DNA of 64,000 nt from Citreicoccus inhibens (GCF_019039035.1 NZ_JAHNZT010000033.1:32890-96889); one strand, 5' to 3'. Shown: positions 45,292 through 54,103, counted from the first letter of the stretch. Notes: generated by a model not told the origin, from the letters alone. Program-made: numbers and translations.

Positions 45292-47127
45292 TCAAAACGC
45301 CCAGCAGGAACAACCCAGGAGCCCCCAGAACATCGGCTCCTCCGCGACGGGCACGGGCCGTCGCCGGGGCGCGGCGCCATGGGCGTGCACGCCACACGCC
45401 GCGTGGGGCGACGCCACCTCGACCTTGGCGGCGGCCTGCGCGGACCCACCGAAGCTCCGCACCGGCGACCAATCCGGCATCGCCCGTGGCAGCGGTGGCG
45501 CGAGGTCCGCGAAGCCTCCGGAGCCGTGCACGACCTTGCCCCCGAGGACGGTGAGCACGGACTCCAGTTCGGCAATCGCATCCGCGGGAACGCTGAAGTA
45601 GTCCGCGGACAGCACGGCGAGGTCCGCGAACTGCCCCACGGCCAGTTGCCCCTTCTTGCCGGACTCCGAGGAGAACCAGGTGTTGCGCTCGGTCCAGAGG
45701 CGCAACGCGGTCTCCCGGTCCAGCAGCGCGCCCTCCCCGTAGAGCGGTGTCCCCGCGACGGTCTTCCCGGTGACCAGCCACGACAGCGAGACCCAGGGGT
45801 TGTAGGACGCGACCCGCGTGGCATCCGTGCCAGCTCCCACGGGGACTCCAGCGGCGAGCATGCGCGCGATGGGGGGCGTGTGGGCCGCGGCCGCCGCGCC
45901 ATAGCGCTCCACGAAGTACTCGCCCTGGTAGGCCATGCGGTGCTGCACCGCGATGCCCCCGCCGAGCGCCGCGATGCGATCGATGTTGCGCTCGGAGATG
46001 GTCTCCGCGTGGTCAAAGAACCAGTGCAGCCCCTGAAAGGGCATGTCGCGATGGACGCGCTCAAAGACATTCAAGGCGCGCGAGATGCTCTCGTCGTAGG
46101 TCGCGTGCAGGCGCCAGGGCCACCGGTGCTCGACCAGCAACCGGACGACCTCCTCCAGCTGTCCCTCCATGTCGGCCGGCAGCTCCGGGCGCGGCTCGCG
46201 GAAGTCCTCGAAGTCCGCGGCGGAGAAGACAAGCATCTCGCCAGCGCCATTGTGGCGGAAGTGCGCGCTGCCCTGGCCGGGCCGGACCTGCTTCGTCCAG
46301 GCGCGGAAGTCGGCGACCTCCTCGCCCTTGTTCTGCGTGAACAGGTTGTAGGCGATGCGCAGCGTGAGCTCGCCCGCATCGGCGAGCTGCTGAACGACGG
46401 CGTAGTCATCGGGGTAGTTCTGGAAGCCGCCGCCCGCGTCAATGACGCCCGTGATGCCCAGGCGGTTCAACTCCCGCATGAAGTGGCGGGTCGAGTTCTC
46501 CTGATACTCCCGAGGCAGCTTCGGGCCCTTCGCGAGGGTGGCGTAGAGCAACTGCGCGTTGGGCTTCGCGAGCAGGAGCCCCGTGGGGTTCCCGTGCCGG
46601 TCGCGCTGGATTTCACCACCAGGCGGATTCCGGGTGTCCCGGGTGTAACCACACGCACGGAGCGCCGCGCCATTGAGCAGCGCGCGATCGTAGAGGTGGA
46701 GGATGAAGACAGGCGTCTCGGGCGCGACGGCGTTCAGCTCCTCGAGCGTCGGCAGGCGCCGCTCGGCGAACTGGAGCTCGGTGAAGCCCCCCACCACCCG
46801 CACCCACTGGGGGGCGGGAGTGATGGCCACCTGCTGACGCAGCATCCGCATCGCCTCCGCGAGCGAACGGACGCCGTCCCAGCGCAGCTCCAGGTTGTAG
46901 TTGAGTCCGCCGCGAATGACGTGGGTATGGCTGTCGATGAGCCCTGGCACGACGCGCCGGCCCCCCACGTCGATGACCTGGGTGCCCGCCCCCCGGGTCT
47001 TGAGGAGGTCGCTCGCCGTGCCCACCGCGGAGAACCGTCCGTCCGTGATGGCGACGGCCTCGACCTCGGAGGCGCCCGGATGCAGGGTGGTGAATCGGCC
47101 GTGGTGGAGGATCAGATCGGGGGGCAT
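45292..47127 (-). CDS. Amidohydrolase family protein (YtcJ-like)
   Basis: An amidohydrolase of about 611 aa with the metal motif DSHTHV, later GLHWFFDHAE, and GTDATR near the second metal Asp, on a composite beta-domain frame (VIDVGGRRVVPGLIDSH; QFADLAVLSADYF). YtcJ-like enzymes hydrolyse amide or ester bonds. The last 65 residues are an unusual tail ending in a hydrophobic WGLLGCSCWAF, possibly a membrane segment. No signal peptide. A TTG six bases upstream is an alternative start. It forms a minus-strand group with porin and hydrolase genes. Confidence 0.9.
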   Translation of the reverse strand: MPPDLILHHGRFTTLHPGASEVEAVAITDGRFSAVGTASDLLKTRGAGTQVIDVGGRRVVPGLIDSHTHVIRGGLNYNLELRWDGVRSLAEAMRMLRQQVAITPAPQWVRVVGGFTELQFAERRLPTLEELNAVAPETPVFILHLYDRALLNGAALRACGYTRDTRNPPGGEIQRDRHGNPTGLLLAKPNAQLLYATLAKGPKLPREYQENSTRHFMRELNRLGITGVIDAGGGFQNYPDDYAVVQQLADAGELTLRIAYNLFTQNKGEEVADFRAWTKQVRPGQGSAHFRHNGAGEMLVFSAADFEDFREPRPELPADMEGQLEEVVRLLVEHRWPWRLHATYDESISRALNVFERVHRDMPFQGLHWFFDHAETISERNIDRIAALGGGIAVQHRMAYQGEYFVERYGAAAAAHTPPIARMLAAGVPVGAGTDATRVASYNPWVSLSWLVTGKTVAGTPLYGEGALLDRETALRLWTERNTWFSSESGKKGQLAVGQFADLAVLSADYFSVPADAIAELESVLTVLGGKVVHGSGGFADLAPPLPRAMPDWSPVRSFGGSAQAAAKVEVASPHAACGVHAHGAAPRRRPVPVAEEPMFWGLLGCSCWAF

Positions 47128-47139
47128 GGGCAAGTCCGT

Positions 47140-47409
47140 TCAGGGGTTGGGGCTCGGCGGCGGCGAGTCTGCTGGAGGAGACGAGGACACCCCGGTGACC
47201 TTAGGAACACACTCCTCGGAGATCCACGCCGCCGTGAGCGGCTCGCGGCGGAGCAGCCGGCGCCCGACTGGCACCAACTGCTCTCCGAGCAGGATGCCCA
47301 ACAGCCCCGCCAGCGCGACGAGTGGCGGCGCCGGAGAGCGAACTCCGAGCAAGCCATAGAGGAGGCCGATGAGCACCCCGGCGGCGATCGACACGAGATA
47401 GATTTTCAT
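47140..47409 (-). CDS. XapX-domain membrane protein
   Basis: An 89-aa protein with the XapX (DUF1427) domain: IYLVSIAAGVLIGLLYGLLGVRSPAPPLVALAGLLGILLGEQ, two TM helices. The C-terminal tail is Ser/Pro-rich. XapX proteins of unknown function often neighbour amidohydrolases and isochorismatase-type hydrolases, as here. It is 12 bases from the amidohydrolase start. Confidence 0.88.
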   Translation of the reverse strand: MKIYLVSIAAGVLIGLLYGLLGVRSPAPPLVALAGLLGILLGEQLVPVGRRLLRREPLTAAWISEECVPKVTGVSSSPPADSPPPSPNP

Positions 47410-47446
47410 GAGCGGCCTCCCGTCGATGGAGACACCGGGGGAGAGG

Positions 47447-48103
47447 TCAGTGTCCGCCCTCGCCACCACCGAACATCGTCTTCGCGTAGAGAAGCCCGAT
47501 GCCATAGGCACCTCCTGACTTCTTCGCGACGTTGACGACGGCGTCGTACGTCTTGGTCCGGGCCCAGTCGCGTTGCAGCTCGAGCAGGTACTGGAGCGAC
47601 GTCATGGGGCGCGCGCCCGCCTGGACCATGCGCTCCATGGCCCGGTCATGGGCCTCGGTGGAGACGTCACCGCAGGCATCGGCGATGACGTAGACCTCGA
47701 AACCCTGGTCCAGCGCCGAGAGCGCGGGGCCGACGATGCACACCGATGTCCAGAGGCCCGCCAGGACAATGCGAGACTTGCCAAGGGCGTTGACCCGCTC
47801 GGCGATGCGAGGATCCTCCCAGGTGTTCATCGAGGTCCGGTCGATGGCCTCATCTTCCGGAAACGCATCCTTGAGCTCAGTGAACATCGGGCCGGAGAAG
47901 GACTTCTCCGCGACGGTCGTGAGGATCCTCGACACGTTGAACACCCGCGCCGCGCCGGCAATGAGTTGCACGTGGGTGCGCAGTTGGTTCGCGTGGATGG
48001 AGTGGGTCGCGAACGCCATCTGCGGCTGGTAGTCGATGAGGATCAGCGTGTGGTCGCTGGGGGTGAGAAGCGTCTTGCCAGGAGTCGCGGTCGCCGTCGC
48101 CAT
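47447..48103 (-). CDS. Isochorismatase-family (cysteine) hydrolase
   Basis: A 218-aa YcaC-like cysteine hydrolase. The catalytic Asp is in LILIDYQPQMAF and the Cys in WTSVCIVGPAL; a cis-peptide region precedes the Cys. The canonical Lys is not obvious. YcaC-like members hydrolyse amides such as nicotinamide or carbamoyl compounds. It is probably the first gene of the minus-strand group (XapX 37 bases downstream), preceded by paired 9-base repeats. The ATG at 48103 has a GGGG-rich site. Confidence 0.9.
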   Translation of the reverse strand: MATATATPGKTLLTPSDHTLILIDYQPQMAFATHSIHANQLRTHVQLIAGAARVFNVSRILTTVAEKSFSGPMFTELKDAFPEDEAIDRTSMNTWEDPRIAERVNALGKSRIVLAGLWTSVCIVGPALSALDQGFEVYVIADACGDVSTEAHDRAMERMVQAGARPMTSLQYLLELQRDWARTKTYDAVVNVAKKSGGAYGIGLLYAKTMFGGGEGGH

Positions 48104-48170
48104 GGGAGTGCCCCTTCCGTGGAATGGCAGCACTCTCGCCCGCTCGCGATGGCCTCACAATTGGCAAACT

Positions 48171-48201
48171 GGAGATGGTTGGTATCGATTTGGGAGATGG
48201 T
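48171..48201. promoter_or_regulatory. Two direct repeats upstream of the hydrolase group
   Basis: GGAGATGGT occurs at 48171-48179 and again at 48193-48201. Start-to-start spacing is 22 bases, two helical turns, in an AT-richer patch 68-98 bases upstream of the isochorismatase-type start. This spacing fits binding of a regulator dimer or two dimers on one DNA face. Unproven. Confidence 0.4.
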
Positions 48202-48327
48202 GTGAGTGATAAGGGGTGTGCCCGCTCACCCAGATGAATTACCGTGGGGTGGCGGCGACCCCTGTTCCGTCGCCCCACGTCAATGAATGACGCTCCGCTC
48301 CCTGGCATGGCTCCTGGGGCGTGGTGG

Positions 48328-48354
48328 CGCGGGGCCGCTTCGTGCGACCCCGCG
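48328..48354 (-). terminator. Hairpin after the 275-aa secreted protein gene
   Basis: CGCGGGG (48328-48334) and CCCCGCG (48348-48354) with a 13-base loop, 15 bases beyond the minus-strand stop. No U-run. Confidence 0.35.
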
Positions 48355-48368
48355 GTCCTTGTCCTGAC

Positions 48369-49196
48369 TCAGGGCGCGGCGGACTTGTTGACGAGCACGT
48401 CGTGGAAGTAGGCGTTCGCGTAGCCCAAGGGCGCGGGGTCGCTGGCGGGGCAGGTGGGCAGCTCGTGTGTCACCCGCAAACCCTTGCCTTGCTGGCTGGG
48501 CGTCTGGACGTCCGCGACGGCATAGGCGCCGTAGACCTCTGCCTGCTCGTCGCGCTGGAAGATGAAGCGATGATTCGCCGCATCCCACTGCATCCGCAGC
48601 CGCGTCTGTTCACCCTGGTGCACCATGCCCAGGTCCTGGGTGAAGAGCGCGCTCCGCGTGGCGCACGCCGCGTCCAGGCACTGGGCGACCGTCGCTTCCA
48701 CCCGCAGCTCCTGGGAGCCTGGAATGTCCGTTGAGCGCGAGACGACGTGAATGGCGGCGGTGACGTCATCCTTCGCGCTGCCCGCGGTGACGGTGCCCGC
48801 GTTGAAGAAGGTGCCACTCAGCTCCGCCATGCTCGTCGCCGTGCCGGCCTGGGGGGCCAGGCATCCCAGGCTGCGGGCGTTGTTCAGACGCACCTTGGCC
48901 TCGATGGCCGTCACCCGAGCGGGATTCGTGAACGCCAACCCGTAGCGCCCCGCGCCCGCCGTGGCGCGGCTCTTCAAGTGCAGGCGGGTGAAGGCCAGCT
49001 CCCGGACCGACTCGACGCGCGTGCCCGTCTGCTCGTTGGCCCAGCGCGCGGGGTCGAGCCCGCGAATCTTCACGGTGCGCCCCGTGCTCGGACGCATGGG
49101 GTTGAAGTTGTCATACGGCACCATGGGTTCGAGTGCGTGGGCCGTGCCGCCCAGCGCGAGGGTGAGCAGTGCGTACCCCAGGTTCTTGGCTCTCAT
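48369..49196 (-). CDS. Secreted hypothetical protein, 275 aa
   Basis: A 275-aa exported protein with signal peptide MRAKNLGYALLTLALGGTAHA. The mature part is beta-rich with lectin-like layout: LEPMVPYDNFN, TRLHLKSRATAGAGRYGLAFT, ELRVEATVAQC, RLRMQWDAANHRFIFQRD. The Cys pairs suggest disulfides. This resembles concanavalin-like domains of secreted proteins; no enzyme motif. Its ATG overlaps the preceding gene stop (ATGA, 49193-49196), so it is translationally coupled to the large phosphatase-fold protein. Confidence 0.8.
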   Translation of the reverse strand: MRAKNLGYALLTLALGGTAHALEPMVPYDNFNPMRPSTGRTVKIRGLDPARWANEQTGTRVESVRELAFTRLHLKSRATAGAGRYGLAFTNPARVTAIEAKVRLNNARSLGCLAPQAGTATSMAELSGTFFNAGTVTAGSAKDDVTAAIHVVSRSTDIPGSQELRVEATVAQCLDAACATRSALFTQDLGMVHQGEQTRLRMQWDAANHRFIFQRDEQAEVYGAYAVADVQTPSQQGKGLRVTHELPTCPASDPAPLGYANAYFHDVLVNKSAAP

Positions 49197-51784
49197 GGCG
49201 CTTCCAACTCCTTCACGTTGAAGTAGTGCCGCACGCGCGCGTTGTTCTCGGTGGCATGGTCCTGGCCTGCCGTTTCCAGAGTGACGCCGTGCTCGTATCC
49301 GCTCTGGAAGTTGGCCACCGTCTCGATGGGGGTGAGCCAGTCATTGGCTTGCGCCTCGCCCTTCACGCGCCGGAACAAGCCGCTGCTGGCGAAGAACGTG
49401 AAGTGCGCGTCCCGCTCGTCCACCGCCGTGCCCGCGCCGCCCTCGGGGATGGAGTCGTAGTGGTCCGAGGGGCCCACGTCCTCCTCCCAGATGGCGGAGG
49501 TCATGGACGCGGTGCCCAGGAACAGCGAGGGCAGGTCCGGGAACTGCGTGGGATTGTCTGGCCCGGTGTGCACGAACCAGTTGGGGTAGATGATCTGGTC
49601 CTCCATGATGTTCAGATAGGCATTCTCTCGCCAGAAGCCATTGGTTTGCATGCGCACCCGGGGCGTGTACCAGTCCGCGCAGCAGCCGCTCGCCGTCTCC
49701 AAGTCCGTGACCTGCTTCACCGCGTACTCGACGCGGTGGGGACGCGCGGGGTTGTATTTCAAGACATCACGCACGCGGGCCAGGGTGACATTCACATCCA
49801 CCATGGCGTGGTCCGACAGGCATTGGGAGAAGGTCTGGCCGAGCTCCGGGAAGTAGAAGACGGAGTCCGGGTCGAAGTGTGGGTCCACGCTGGCCGTGGG
49901 CTCCTTGAGCAGCGCGAAGCTGGGGAACTCCGGCCCGTCCTCGGGCGGGAACACGAGGACATAGTCGATGCGGTCCCGGGTGCTCAGTTGGGTCGCCACG
50001 TCGGACGTGCACTGGCTGGACACCCAGGTGCCCGTGGCCATGGGGTCCGCGCCGGAGGCCGTGCGGGCCAGGTCCCGGGCCTTGGAGAAGGTGGAGTTGG
50101 CCTTCTCGAACTCCGTGCGAGCGGAGAGGTTGAGTTGGCCGGAGCCCATCATCCGCTGGTAGCCCGCGAAGCCGCTGTCAGCCTGGGTGGCCTTGGGGCC
50201 GACGGTGTTGAGGTCGCCCATGAGGAAGGCCGGACGGTCGAGCCCGCTCGGCCACGTCCCGGAGGGGAACACGTCGTTGTCCCCGAGCTGATAGGCGCCG
50301 CTGTTGGCCGTGAGCGGGCCACCCTGGCGGACCTGATGGACATACGCCGCCATGTCGGTGAATTGCTTCTCGCGCGCGTCGGTGTCGTTGCCTGGGGTGT
50401 TGTCGCCCGCGTTGACGTGGGTGCAGAAGACGTCGACGAACTCGCCGTAGTCCGTCCCCGAGGCGATGTGGGGCGCACCGGAGTCGTCATTGGCGAGCAC
50501 GGGCGTGGTGGCCGCGGGGGTGGCGATGCGCGCCCAGAGCACCCCCTTGTCCTGGAGGCAGTCCATGCCGGTGCAGAAGTTCGACGGGAAGTGGTGCACG
50601 CCGCCTTCGAGAATCTGGCGCGAGGACAAGAGCACCAGGCCCGTGCTCTCGGTGGAGGGCCGGAGAAGCTCGTCGTTCTGCTCGGTGATGGCCTGCATGG
50701 GCGGCAGGAGTTCGGCGGCGCGCAGGGCGTTGACCTTCTCGAGGAGCTCGCCTCGCTCGTGGGACATCCAGATCTCCGAGACGCAGGCGACCTCCTTCTT
50801 GAAGAGCTGCTGCGCGACCGTGTCGATTTCTCCCGAGCCCCCATCCGGAACCCAGAACGTCACGTCGGGCATCTGCCCCACGTTCCACATGCTGAGGCTC
50901 AAGGGGATGGGCGTGGGCGCCTTGAACTCGAGAGTCTCCCAGGTGCCGGGCAGGTTGTCCGCGGGGAGCCGGTTCTTGTTGTTGTAGAAGATGCCGCCGC
51001 CCATCTTCTGGGTGGCGCCCGCGATGGCGAACGGCGAGCTCTGGATGGCGAGGCCCATCTTGCGCACGCTTGCGGTGAGCGGCTCGCTGACGAGCGTGAG
51101 CGACTTGGTGGGCCGCAGCTTCACGGACAGCTCGATGTGCACGAACCCCGGCTCCGCGGCGGGCAGCGTGACCGAGGCCGTGGTCGCCCAGGCCGCCCCG
51201 GACGTGCTGGCGACCCAGGCTCCCGTGCCATCTCCCTGGCTCTGCGTGACGCTGCTGATGCCCGAGGGGCCCGTGCTGTAGCGGAGCACGATGCGTCGGT
51301 CCTCGGCGCGAGGGAGGTCCGCGCCCGCCACGGCGTTGAGGGTGTCATCGCGGTTGGCGTCCAGCCAGACCGTGACGAGGCCCGAGGGATTCAGGAGATT
51401 GCCATTGGCGTCCTTGGGGCGCGGCAGGCGCAGGCCGATGAACAGGGTTTGGTTGACGCAAGGGTTGGCCACCGTCGCGGGGATGCCTGCCGCGCGCGCG
51501 GTGCCCGTGTTGCAGACGCTGGTGCCGTAGGAGGCGTCGTCGCTGACGAGCAGGTACAGCTCGCCGTTGGGGCCGCCGTTCACGTAGTCCTGCATGGGGA
51601 ACTTCTTGCCGTCCGCGTACTCGAGCGGAGGCACCCAGCCATCCACCGTGGGCTGGGTGCACGGCGCGCGCGCGGTGCATTGGGTGGCGGCGTTCTGGGG
51701 TGTCAGTTGAGTCGTGTGAGGAGCCGCCCAGGCCTTCCAGGGCAGGAAGCCCGCGAGGGCCAGAAGAAGCGCACCACGTTGCAT
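49193..51784 (-). CDS. Large secreted protein with endonuclease/exonuclease/phosphatase domain
   Basis: An 863-aa exported protein (signal MQRGALLLALAGFLPWKAWA). Residues 20-280 are a beta-rich domain resembling those that bind sugars or cohesin-like ligands (YADGKKFPMQDYVNGG, DLPRAEDRRIVLRYS). Around 300-650 lies a DNase-I/EEP-like fold: MWNVGQMPDV, CVSEIWM, FLMGDLNTVGP, DRIDYVLVFP and SDHAMVDV. A second SDH occurs in VGPSDHYDSIPE near 790. It may degrade extracellular DNA or phosphoesters during predation. GGAGG precedes the ATG. It is coupled to the next gene. Confidence 0.85.
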   Translation of the reverse strand: MQRGALLLALAGFLPWKAWAAPHTTQLTPQNAATQCTARAPCTQPTVDGWVPPLEYADGKKFPMQDYVNGGPNGELYLLVSDDASYGTSVCNTGTARAAGIPATVANPCVNQTLFIGLRLPRPKDANGNLLNPSGLVTVWLDANRDDTLNAVAGADLPRAEDRRIVLRYSTGPSGISSVTQSQGDGTGAWVASTSGAAWATTASVTLPAAEPGFVHIELSVKLRPTKSLTLVSEPLTASVRKMGLAIQSSPFAIAGATQKMGGGIFYNNKNRLPADNLPGTWETLEFKAPTPIPLSLSMWNVGQMPDVTFWVPDGGSGEIDTVAQQLFKKEVACVSEIWMSHERGELLEKVNALRAAELLPPMQAITEQNDELLRPSTESTGLVLLSSRQILEGGVHHFPSNFCTGMDCLQDKGVLWARIATPAATTPVLANDDSGAPHIASGTDYGEFVDVFCTHVNAGDNTPGNDTDAREKQFTDMAAYVHQVRQGGPLTANSGAYQLGDNDVFPSGTWPSGLDRPAFLMGDLNTVGPKATQADSGFAGYQRMMGSGQLNLSARTEFEKANSTFSKARDLARTASGADPMATGTWVSSQCTSDVATQLSTRDRIDYVLVFPPEDGPEFPSFALLKEPTASVDPHFDPDSVFYFPELGQTFSQCLSDHAMVDVNVTLARVRDVLKYNPARPHRVEYAVKQVTDLETASGCCADWYTPRVRMQTNGFWRENAYLNIMEDQIIYPNWFVHTGPDNPTQFPDLPSLFLGTASMTSAIWEEDVGPSDHYDSIPEGGAGTAVDERDAHFTFFASSGLFRRVKGEAQANDWLTPIETVANFQSGYEHGVTLETAGQDHATENNARVRHYFNVKELEAP

Positions 51785-52100
51785 GAGACCTCCGAGTTCT
51801 TCCGAAGGAACGTCGCGCGCGGCGCATCTTCCCGAAGCCCGCGCGTGACGAGCCGCTCCACGCCGCCGCTGAAGGGCACCGCAGCGGCGGGCTGGGGCGC
51901 GCCGCGTTCCAGCGCTCCTGGATTCAGAGAGCGCGGCGTGTTGACCCGCGGGCGATACATTCGCGCTGTATCGCCCGCTTGCTGGCCTTGGCGACGCACT
52001 TCGCCCTCCGTCAGACACATGGCCGCGATTCGGGGGATGGTTGCTCTTTCATGTCACGAGCCGAGATTGGCCCAGCTGTACTGACAAAGGAGAGCGGCCA
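51785..52100. other. Divergent regulatory gap
   Basis: A 316-base gap between the nuclease-like and peptide operons. It has no coding frame and holds a perfect 10-bp dyad (51950-51976). Confidence 0.55.
51950..51976. promoter_or_regulatory. Perfect 10-bp inverted repeat in the divergent promoter
   Basis: GGGCGATACA (51950-51959), spacer TTCGCGC, TGTATCGCCC (51967-51976). This dyad lies 125 bases before the peptide-operon start. A -35-like TTGACC lies at 51941-51946. It is the best operator candidate for one or both divergent operons; the regulator is unknown. Confidence 0.6.
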
Positions 52101-52448
52101 ATGCGTGCAAACTGGAAGAAGCTTCATCTGATGGCGGGTCGGGCTGCGGTGCTGTGCGTCGTCGCGCTCGGGACCACGGCGGCCGTCGCCAAGGGCCCGG
52201 ACTTCAAGGTCAACAACCCCCGCGAGGCCGTTCCGCTCCAAGAGGTCGTTCTCGTCTCCAAGGACTCGAACCCCGCCGCCGAGAAGGTGAACGCGCTCGG
52301 CAACGGCGACGGCAGCACCTGCGGCTGTGGCGGTCTGCTGGGCAGCCTGCTGGGGGGGGGCGGTCTGCTGGGCAACCTGCTCGGCACCGGCAACGGGGGC
52401 GCCCTGTTGGGCGGCATCCTCGGTGGCACCGGCGGTTGCGGCAACTGA
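52101..52448 (+). CDS. Secreted Gly/Leu-rich peptide precursor with Cys-flanked hydrophobic core
   Basis: A 115-aa precursor. Signal peptide cleavage is likely after AVA (about residue 30); a hydrophilic propart follows (31-73). The C-terminal 42 residues run from Cys74 to the end, with Cys74, Cys76 and Cys113 framing a tandem glycine-zipper core, GGLLGSLLG and GGLLGNLLG, then GGALLGGILGG. The core is very hydrophobic, fit for membrane insertion. AAAGGAG precedes the ATG. Downstream genes encode a single-TM protein and an HTTM/SdpB-like protein, as in SdpABC toxin loci. Resemblance to SDP is by layout only. Confidence 0.7.
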   Translation: MRANWKKLHLMAGRAAVLCVVALGTTAAVAKGPDFKVNNPREAVPLQEVVLVSKDSNPAAEKVNALGNGDGSTCGCGGLLGSLLGGGGLLGNLLGTGNGGALLGGILGGTGGCGN

Positions 52449-52511
52449 GCCCTCGGCCCCGCCCCAATCCCCGGTGAGCGGGGCGCCGTCTCGATGGACC
52501 TGACCTTGCGC

Positions 52512-52535
52512 GCACCGGAGGTTTGCCTCCGGTGC
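52512..52535 (+). terminator. Perfect hairpin between peptide and membrane genes (attenuator)
   Basis: GCACCGGAGG (52512-52521), loop TTTG, CCTCCGGTGC (52526-52535). It lies after the peptide stop and ends just four bases before the GAGGA site of the next gene. It could act as a partial terminator or stabiliser, giving more peptide than membrane protein, or mask nearby initiation. Confidence 0.6.
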
Positions 52536-52548
52536 TTCGAGGACCCCC

Positions 52549-53091
52549 ATGCGCCTGCCCTTCACCACCTTGACGGCGCGCCACGCGCTTCTGATGTCGC
52601 TGGCGGCAGTCCATCTCTTGCTTGTGCTCTCCAGCGCGCTCGGCCTGCGGCCCCTCCAGGTCCTGGGGTCGTTGGGCTCGATAGGCCAGGTCTATGCCGC
52701 CTGGTCCGGAGCCAGCAGCCAGTTCAGCTTCTTCGCGCCGGGCGTGAGTCCGGCGGTGCGGGTGTCGTTCCGCGCGGAGCGGGAGTCAGGCGGAGAGATT
52801 CGCGATGACTTCCGCTTCGACAGCGCGGCGATGAACCTGCGCATCCACTCCATGCTGCTGCGCTTCGGCCTCAAGGACGTGCAGGACCCTCTCGCACGTT
52901 CTTGGGCCGCGGCGATGTTCGGCCGCCATCCGGACGCGCGCTCGGTGACGGTGCGGGTGGAGGCGCTCCGGCTCCCCTCCATGGAGGCGTACCGCGCGGG
53001 GGACCGGCCGGAGTGGATGGACGCCTACCGCGCCGTGTTTGAACACCGCGCTCCGGTCTCGGAGCCGCAGACAGGAGTGGGTGCCCCATGA
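52549..53091 (+). CDS. Single-TM protein, SdpA-like partner of HTTM
   Basis: A 180-aa protein with one N-terminal TM segment (HALLMSLAAVHLLLVLSSALGL) and an extracytoplasmic domain containing SSQFSFFAPGV, RDDFRFDSAAMN and YRAVFEHRAP. Small TM proteins with an SxFxFF(A/S)P motif commonly precede HTTM proteins, and SdpA holds the same position in Bacillus; direct homology is not established. It starts after GAGGA and overlaps the next gene by four bases (ATGA at 53088-53091). Confidence 0.72.
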   Translation: MRLPFTTLTARHALLMSLAAVHLLLVLSSALGLRPLQVLGSLGSIGQVYAAWSGASSQFSFFAPGVSPAVRVSFRAERESGGEIRDDFRFDSAAMNLRIHSMLLRFGLKDVQDPLARSWAAAMFGRHPDARSVTVRVEALRLPSMEAYRAGDRPEWMDAYRAVFEHRAPVSEPQTGVGAP

Positions 53092-54029
53092 GCACGCTCG
53101 CTTCGTCGAGGCCCGCCGCCGCCCCGCGCTGGGTGGCCTTCTTCTCCAGCCCCGGCTCCCCCGAGCCGCTCGCGGTCTTTCGCGTGGGCGTCGCGTTGCT
53201 CTTGCTCTTCCAGGTGGGGAGCCTGGCGGACACGTTGCCCGAGCTGCTCGGCAGCCGGGGATTGGTGCCCTGGAGTGTCTCCGAGGCCCTGGCCGCGCCG
53301 GGGATGCCTCGGCTGGACCGGGTGACTGCGTTCCTGGGCCAGTGGGGACTCTCACCCGATCAGGGGGTCCGCGCGGTGGTGTTCACCTATGCCCTGGCGC
53401 TGGTGGGGTTGCTGCTTGGATGGCGGACGCGGGTGTGCGCGCTCGTCGCGTGGCTGGCCCACTCGGTCCTGCTCAACAGCGGCAACTTCTTCGCCTACGG
53501 CGTGGAGACCTTCGCGCACATCAGCTTGTTCTATTGCGCGGTGATGCCGGTGGGTGAAGCGTTCTCGTGGGACCGCCGCGCGGGCCGGGCCTCGGGGGCG
53601 CCGTCGCCGGAGGCCACGCTGTCGCTGCGCGTATTGCAGTTGCATCTGTGTGTCATCTACTTCGCCACCGGGGCGGAGAAGCTCGTGGGGCCCACCTGGC
53701 GGGACGGGACGGCGCTCTGGGAGGTCTTGATGCAGCCGCAGTATGGGCAGTTCGACTTCGCCTGGCTGGCGCAGGTGCCCTGGCTGGTGAAGCTGGCGAG
53801 CTGGGGCACGCTGGTCATCGAGGTGGGCTATCCGGTGCTCATCTGGCCAGCGCGGACTCGGCCATCGTGGGTGCTGCTGACGCTGGGGATGCACCTGGGC
53901 ATCGCCGTCCTCATGGGGCTGTGGTTGTTCAGCGGAATGATGGGCGTGCTGACCTTCTCCGCCTTCGGGTGGGAGTGGGTGCGGCGCTTCCTGCCCGCTC
54001 GTCGGGCGAGTGTCCTCGCGTTGGGCTGA
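53088..54029 (+). CDS. HTTM-domain (SdpB/vitamin-K carboxylase-like) membrane protein
   Basis: A 313-aa polytopic membrane protein of the HTTM family (horizontally transferred transmembrane; same superfamily as SdpB and gamma-carboxylases). Landmarks: [62 protein letters not shown] followed by WRDGTALW, and [14 protein letters not shown]. SdpB, with SdpA, matures the SDP toxin. By analogy it could modify or process the peptide encoded 640 bases upstream. It is translationally coupled to the 180-aa gene. Confidence 0.88.
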   Translation: MSTLASSRPAAAPRWVAFFSSPGSPEPLAVFRVGVALLLLFQVGSLADTLPELLGSRGLVPWSVSEALAAPGMPRLDRVTAFLGQWGLSPDQGVRAVVFTYALALVGLLLGWRTRVCALVAWLAHSVLLNSGNFFAYGVETFAHISLFYCAVMPVGEAFSWDRRAGRASGAPSPEATLSLRVLQLHLCVIYFATGAEKLVGPTWRDGTALWEVLMQPQYGQFDFAWLAQVPWLVKLASWGTLVIEVGYPVLIWPARTRPSWVLLTLGMHLGIAVLMGLWLFSGMMGVLTFSAFGWEWVRRFLPARRASVLALG

Positions 54030-54103
54030 AACCAGATATTGGCCTCGCGCGTATCCGGGAGAGAGGCCGTCCCCACGGGACGGCGTGCCCGGAGGCCGAG
54101 CCC

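Noticed and set aside
49169..52084. Long plus-strand open frame opposite the secreted nuclease-like gene
   Set aside because: No domain signature, and the minus strand has signal peptide, motifs and a good ribosome site.
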